NCBI GenBank assembly: GCA_003558415.1
Contig: PWLT01000304.1
Span: forward strand, 1 to 8,279
Origin: Hyphomicrobiales bacterium
GTDB lineage: Bacteria > Pseudomonadota > Alphaproteobacteria > Rhodobacterales > Rhodobacteraceae
Length of the DNA stretch: 8,279 nt
Direction of reading: 5' to 3'
The notes under the pieces were generated by a model. It did not search any database and was not told where the DNA came from. It saw only the letters and a program-made list of their open reading frames with translations. The position numbers were made by a program, and so were the translations under genes. Shown here piece after piece: positions 5,128 through 8,279 of the stretch (position 1 is the stretch's first letter; each line of letters opens with the position of its first letter).

Positions 5128-6459
5128 ATGAAGTCCGCACTGGACATAGATGGCGCCGTCGAGGCGACACAGTTCACTGATGAACTGAAGCCGGGCACCA
5201 CCCTGCTGCGCGGCCAGTACACCATTGAGAGGTTCCTGAATTACGGTGGATTCGGCCTGACCTATCTCGCGCGAGACAGCCTGGATAGCACCGTCGTGAT
5301 CAAGGAATGCTTTCCCAGTTCCCTATGCGGCCGCAGCGATCAGGTCGTGCGCGCCAGGTCACGCTCACACCAGGACGAGTTCAAGTCCATCGTCCGCCTG
5401 TTCGTTCAGGAAGCGCGGCGGCTCGCCAAGGTGCGCCACCCGAACATCGTCGGTGTCCACCAGGTTTTCGAGGACAACGAGACCGCATATATGGCGCTGG
5501 ACTATGTGGACGGCCACGATCTGCTCGATTTGATCGAAAGCGATCAGGAAAGACTGTCCCCAAAGCGGGTTCAGGACATGCTCAAGCAACTCCTTCAGGC
5601 GATCGGCTTCGTGCATGACAACCGCCTGCTGCACCGGGATATCTCGCCCGACAACATCCTGCTGGACAAGCGGGGCATGCCGGTGCTGATCGATTTCGGG
5701 GCGGCGCGCGAAAGGGCGACGCGCGTCAGCCGCGCCTTGTCGGCACTCCAGGTGGTCAAGGACGGATATTCGCCGCAGGAATTCTACATAGCCGGCGTGT
5801 CGCAGGGGCCGCCGAGCGACCTCTACGCCCTGGGTGCGACATTCCATCACCTGATCTCGGGTGAGATACCGCCAGTCAGCCAGTTGCGCCTCTCCGCAAT
5901 CGCGGCAAAGGAGCCCGACCCCTACCAGCCCCTGGCCGGTCGCATCCACGGCTATCCTGCCGAATTCCTGGCATCGATCGACAAGGCCATGCAGATCTTT
6001 CCGAAGGACCGCCACGAGACAGCGCAGGCCTGGTTGAAGGAGATCGATGTCGACACCCGCCGCGAAGCCGCGCTCGTCCGTGCGGAATGGAGCGCGAAGA
6101 CCGAGCGGCTGATTTCCGAACTGGTTTCCGAAACCAACAGAGCCGTGCTGGAGGCACGCCGACAGCAGGAGCGCACGTTCGCGCAGGCGCCGGAGACCCC
6201 GGCTCCGGCAAAGAAGGAGAAGAAGGTCTTCTTTTCCTGGCAGTTGGAGGACGACTGGCTCGTCGGTCAGGAGGAAGGCGAGGACGACAGCGCGCAGGAG
6301 GGCGAGGCGGATGCCGGCAGCGGGGCCAACGGACAGGTCGCGCAGCCGATCGTGGTGAATGGCCCCACCCGCGTGAATTCTAACGGGCCAGAGCCCTCAC
6401 CCGAAAGCTGCGAGCGACCTCGAGGGTTCCTTGGCATCCTTGCGAATATCCTTAGGTGA
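5128..6459 (+). CDS. Soluble Hanks-type serine/threonine protein kinase
   Basis: 443 residues from ATG 5128. A TTG three bases earlier is in frame but abuts the GGGGA element at 5120-5124, so the ATG is preferred despite a short 3-base spacing. The kinase domain spans about 29-305: glycine loop YGGFGLTY (39-46), ATP-binding Lys59 in VVIKECFP, Glu95 of helix C, catalytic loop HRDISPDNILL (Asp171, Asn176), metal-binding DFG (Asp189), and an activation segment leading to YSPQEFY, in the place of the usual APE. The catalytic-loop Lys is replaced by Ser (HRDISPDN), as in a subgroup of bacterial kinases. After the domain come a helical, probably coiled region (about 305-352), an Ala/Pro/Lys linker, a very acidic stretch (374-397) and a short hydrophobic tail GFLGILANIL. 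No membrane helix or extracellular sensor is seen. It resembles the PpkA-type kinases found with FHA and PP2C genes, as here. Targets are unknown; the FHA protein downstream is the first candidate. Confidence 0.92.
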   Translation: MKSALDIDGAVEATQFTDELKPGTTLLRGQYTIERFLNYGGFGLTYLARDSLDSTVVIKECFPSSLCGRSDQVVRARSRSHQDEFKSIVRLFVQEARRLAKVRHPNIVGVHQVFEDNETAYMALDYVDGHDLLDLIESDQERLSPKRVQDMLKQLLQAIGFVHDNRLLHRDISPDNILLDKRGMPVLIDFGAARERATRVSRALSALQVVKDGYSPQEFYIAGVSQGPPSDLYALGATFHHLISGEIPPVSQLRLSAIAAKEPDPYQPLAGRIHGYPAEFLASIDKAMQIFPKDRHETAQAWLKEIDVDTRREAALVRAEWSAKTERLISELVSETNRAVLEARRQQERTFAQAPETPAPAKKEKKVFFSWQLEDDWLVGQEEGEDDSAQEGEADAGSGANGQVAQPIVVNGPTRVNSNGPEPSPESCERPRGFLGILANILR

Positions 6460-6513
6460 CCCCGCTCGCCTGGCCGGCCCGGGTCGCGTGAAACGAGTGC
6501 GAAAGGCAACATC

Positions 6514-7614
6514 ATGAATCTTTTCAGACTGGGCTCAGGCAAACAGCGTGACGAACAGGCGGGACACGCCAAGTGCAACGAACAGCAGGAGCAGTTGCAG
6601 GTCAGCGAAGGCGGCCCGCCTGTGAGCGAACCGGCGATCGGGGAGGGCACCGACGACACCGCTTTCGTGCCGGACGCGCTCAAGTCCCCCCTTCCCGAGT
6701 CGGACGACGCTCAGCCCCCCGGCGAGGGCGGCGTGCCGACTGCGCATGAGTGCGCCGCACCTGCGCCGCGGGTACCTGGCGTTGCGGGCCATACCGGCGC
6801 GCCGCTTGAGAGGGCCTCGCTCGACGACCGTCTGAGCCGGCTGCGCGAGCAGCTGGCAATCCGGGAAACCCCGGCGGGCGCTTCCCCGTCCGAGTCGCCG
6901 CAGGAACCGCACCGATCGCCCGGAACGGCAGAGGAGGCGCCGACAGCGCAACCGGGTGATGGGGTGCCGGGGGAAGTCGTCAATCCCCCTTCCCCGGACA
7001 CCGAAACGGTGCTGCCGTCCTTGCAGACATCGGAGCCGTCCCTGCCGACACCGGAGCCGGAGAGCGCGGCGGATCGCACCTCGGAGGCCATGGTCGCGGT
7101 TCCTTCCCCGACAACCGGTCGGGCCGGACGGCGCGCAGGCCGGGTGCGAACCCGGTTGCTTGGCTTTGAACACAGCTCGAACGATGATGGCGACGTTTTC
7201 GAAAAAGTGTCATCGGCAACAGCCGCGGCCCAGGGAAAGTACCCCGTGGGCTGGTTGGTCATCGTGGATGGACCGGGGCGGGGCGCGTCCTTCACGCTGG
7301 CCACCGGCGTGTCCCAGATCGGGCGTGGCGAAGACCAGGCGGTGACACTGGATTTCGGCGACACGAGCATTTCGCGTCAGGGTCATGCCGTAATCGCCTA
7401 TGACCCCGAGCTTCGAAAGCACTTTCTCGGGCATGGAGGCAAGGTCAACATCGTCCGCCTGAATGACCGGCCGGTCCTGTCCACCGAGGATCTCTCTGAT
7501 GGCGATCGCATCAGGATCGGGGAAACCACGCTTCGTTTCGTTGCATTCTGTGGAGCCGAGTTCGACTGGAGCGAAGGACAGCGTGATGATGATGCCGATG
7601 CCGCTTTCGCCTGA
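6514..7614 (+). CDS. FHA-domain phosphothreonine-binding protein with disordered N-terminus
   Basis: 366 residues, 54 bases after the kinase gene. An AAAGG element precedes the ATG. Residues 1 to about 240 are low-complexity and rich in Pro, Glu, Ser, Thr and Gly, with one short helical patch (LDDRLSRLREQLA, about 103-115). They are probably disordered and offer many phosphorylation sites. Residues about 243-346 form an FHA domain: VGWLVIVDGPGRGASFTL, then IGRG (269-272), FGDTSISRQGHAVIAYDP (281-298) and the RLNDRPV loop with Asn317, ending GDRIRIGETTLRFV. Gly-Arg, Ser-Arg-x-x-His and Asn are the residues that hold a phosphothreonine peptide. The protein likely docks to a threonine phosphorylated by the adjacent kinase, or is itself phosphorylated. 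The acidic tail (DDDADAAFA) is read through the start of the next gene. Similar FHA proteins accompany PpkA/PppA pairs in type VI secretion loci, but no secretion gene is visible. Confidence 0.9.
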   Translation: MNLFRLGSGKQRDEQAGHAKCNEQQEQLQVSEGGPPVSEPAIGEGTDDTAFVPDALKSPLPESDDAQPPGEGGVPTAHECAAPAPRVPGVAGHTGAPLERASLDDRLSRLREQLAIRETPAGASPSESPQEPHRSPGTAEEAPTAQPGDGVPGEVVNPPSPDTETVLPSLQTSEPSLPTPEPESAADRTSEAMVAVPSPTTGRAGRRAGRVRTRLLGFEHSSNDDGDVFEKVSSATAAAQGKYPVGWLVIVDGPGRGASFTLATGVSQIGRGEDQAVTLDFGDTSISRQGHAVIAYDPELRKHFLGHGGKVNIVRLNDRPVLSTEDLSDGDRIRIGETTLRFVAFCGAEFDWSEGQRDDDADAAFA

Positions 7615-8279
7615 CGTCCAACTCGACGCGGCAACCGGCATCAGCCAGGGCGGCCGGGAATACCAGGAAGACGCCGTCATTGCCGATTGCGCCATGGATG
7701 CAGAGCTGTCGCTGGTGGTGCTGGCGGACGGGATGGGCGGCCATGCCGCCGGCGATGTGGCGAGCAAGATCGCGGTCACCGAGGTCTTCAGCGAATTGAA
7801 GCTGCAAAGCGGAAATGTTCAGGCTCTGGTCAATGGCGCGCCGGACATCCTTCGCGGTGCGGTTCTCGCTGCCAACGAATGTATCGGCGAACATGTCAGA
7901 ACGGATGCCAGCACCCGCGGGATGGGCACCACGCTGCTCGCCCTGGTGCTGTTTGGCCGTCAGGTCTTCTGGGTCTCGGTCGGCGATTCCCCGCTTCTGC
8001 TGTACCGCGACGGCGAGCTGCGACAGATCAACGAGGATCACTCGCTTGCGCCGCAGATCGACGTCCTGGTGCGGGCCGGCCAGATGAGCCCGGAAGACGG
8101 ACTGCGCCATCCCGATCGGAACTGCCTCACCTCGGTGGTATGTGGCAAGGAGATTCCCAGATTGGATTGTCCGGCCAGCCCGGTCGAGCTTGCGGACTCT
8201 GACATCCTTGTTGCCGCGACCGACGGGCTGCTCGGTCTGGGGCACGCACGGATCGAGCAGATCCTGCAAAGCCACAGCG
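7586..8279 (+). CDS. PP2C-family protein serine/threonine phosphatase, cut by the right edge
   Basis: 231 codons are visible; the family is normally about 240-260, so only the last strand and final metal-binding Asp-Asn are missing. Motifs: GISQGGREYQEDA (Arg24, Asp29), LADGMGGHAAGD (Asp48, Gly49), GMGTTLLAL (112-120), VGDSPLLLYRDGEL (132-145), NEDHS (149-153) and VAATDGL (Asp213). These are the PP2C metal and phosphate ligands in order, so the enzyme is probably an active Mn/Mg-dependent phosphatase. AAGGA at 7574-7578 lies 7 bases before the first of three consecutive ATGs (7586, 7589, 7592), so I chose 7586. The gene overlaps the end of the FHA gene by 29 bases in another frame, indicating translational coupling. 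It should reverse phosphorylation by the kinase two genes upstream. No signal peptide or membrane segment is present in the visible part. Confidence 0.93.
   Translation, partial: MMMPMPLSPDVQLDAATGISQGGREYQEDAVIADCAMDAELSLVVLADGMGGHAAGDVASKIAVTEVFSELKLQSGNVQALVNGAPDILRGAVLAANECIGEHVRTDASTRGMGTTLLALVLFGRQVFWVSVGDSPLLLYRDGELRQINEDHSLAPQIDVLVRAGQMSPEDGLRHPDRNCLTSVVCGKEIPRLDCPASPVELADSDILVAATDGLLGLGHARIEQILQSHS

Noticed and set aside
7511..8275. Leftward 254-codon reading frame opposite the PP2C gene
   Set aside because: The rightward frame has every PP2C motif in order; the antisense frame is a high-GC shadow.

Overview
The window is high-GC DNA from an alphaproteobacterium, most likely Rhodobacterales-like. 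The evidence is a complete general stress response (GSR) locus, which is confined to Alphaproteobacteria: phyR is divergent from nepR-ecfG, a HisKA_2-type sensor kinase follows ecfG, and EcfG-type promoters of the form GGAAC-N16-CGTT are present. The order-level assignment is inference from gene style; the class-level assignment is firm.

Left part (1-1203): the 5' end of an outer-membrane beta-barrel gene runs leftward off the window. A 300-bp intergenic region follows with two back-to-back EcfG-type promoters. The rightward one serves a secreted PRC-barrel protein with an unusual acidic alternating Asp repeat, and that gene ends at a hairpin shared with the convergent kinase gene.

Middle (1204-4714): a leftward operon nepR-ecfG-histidine kinase has a 4-base stop/start overlap and then a 7-base gap, and the divergent phyR lies to its right. 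The two divergent units start from two exact EcfG promoters that overlap on opposite strands inside one 32-bp near-palindrome. The expected circuit is that the membrane kinase senses a periplasmic signal and phosphorylates PhyR. PhyR~P then sequesters NepR, freed EcfG sigma transcribes its own locus, and probably also the PRC-barrel and outer-membrane genes to the left.

Right part (4715-8279): a 410-bp region without a convincing protein gene carries a probable phyR terminator. On the minus strand it has a strong intrinsic terminator, long-range complementarity, local hairpins and an upstream TTGACA, which together suggest an undescribed structured small RNA of about 200 nt. Three rightward genes follow: a soluble Hanks-type Ser/Thr kinase, an FHA-domain protein with a long disordered N-terminus, and a PP2C phosphatase cut by the window end. 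These make up a kinase-reader-phosphatase module of the type found in type VI secretion clusters and in stand-alone signalling loci. No secretion gene is visible here, so its output is unknown.

I see no tRNA, rRNA, insertion sequence, CRISPR array, attachment site or replication origin.
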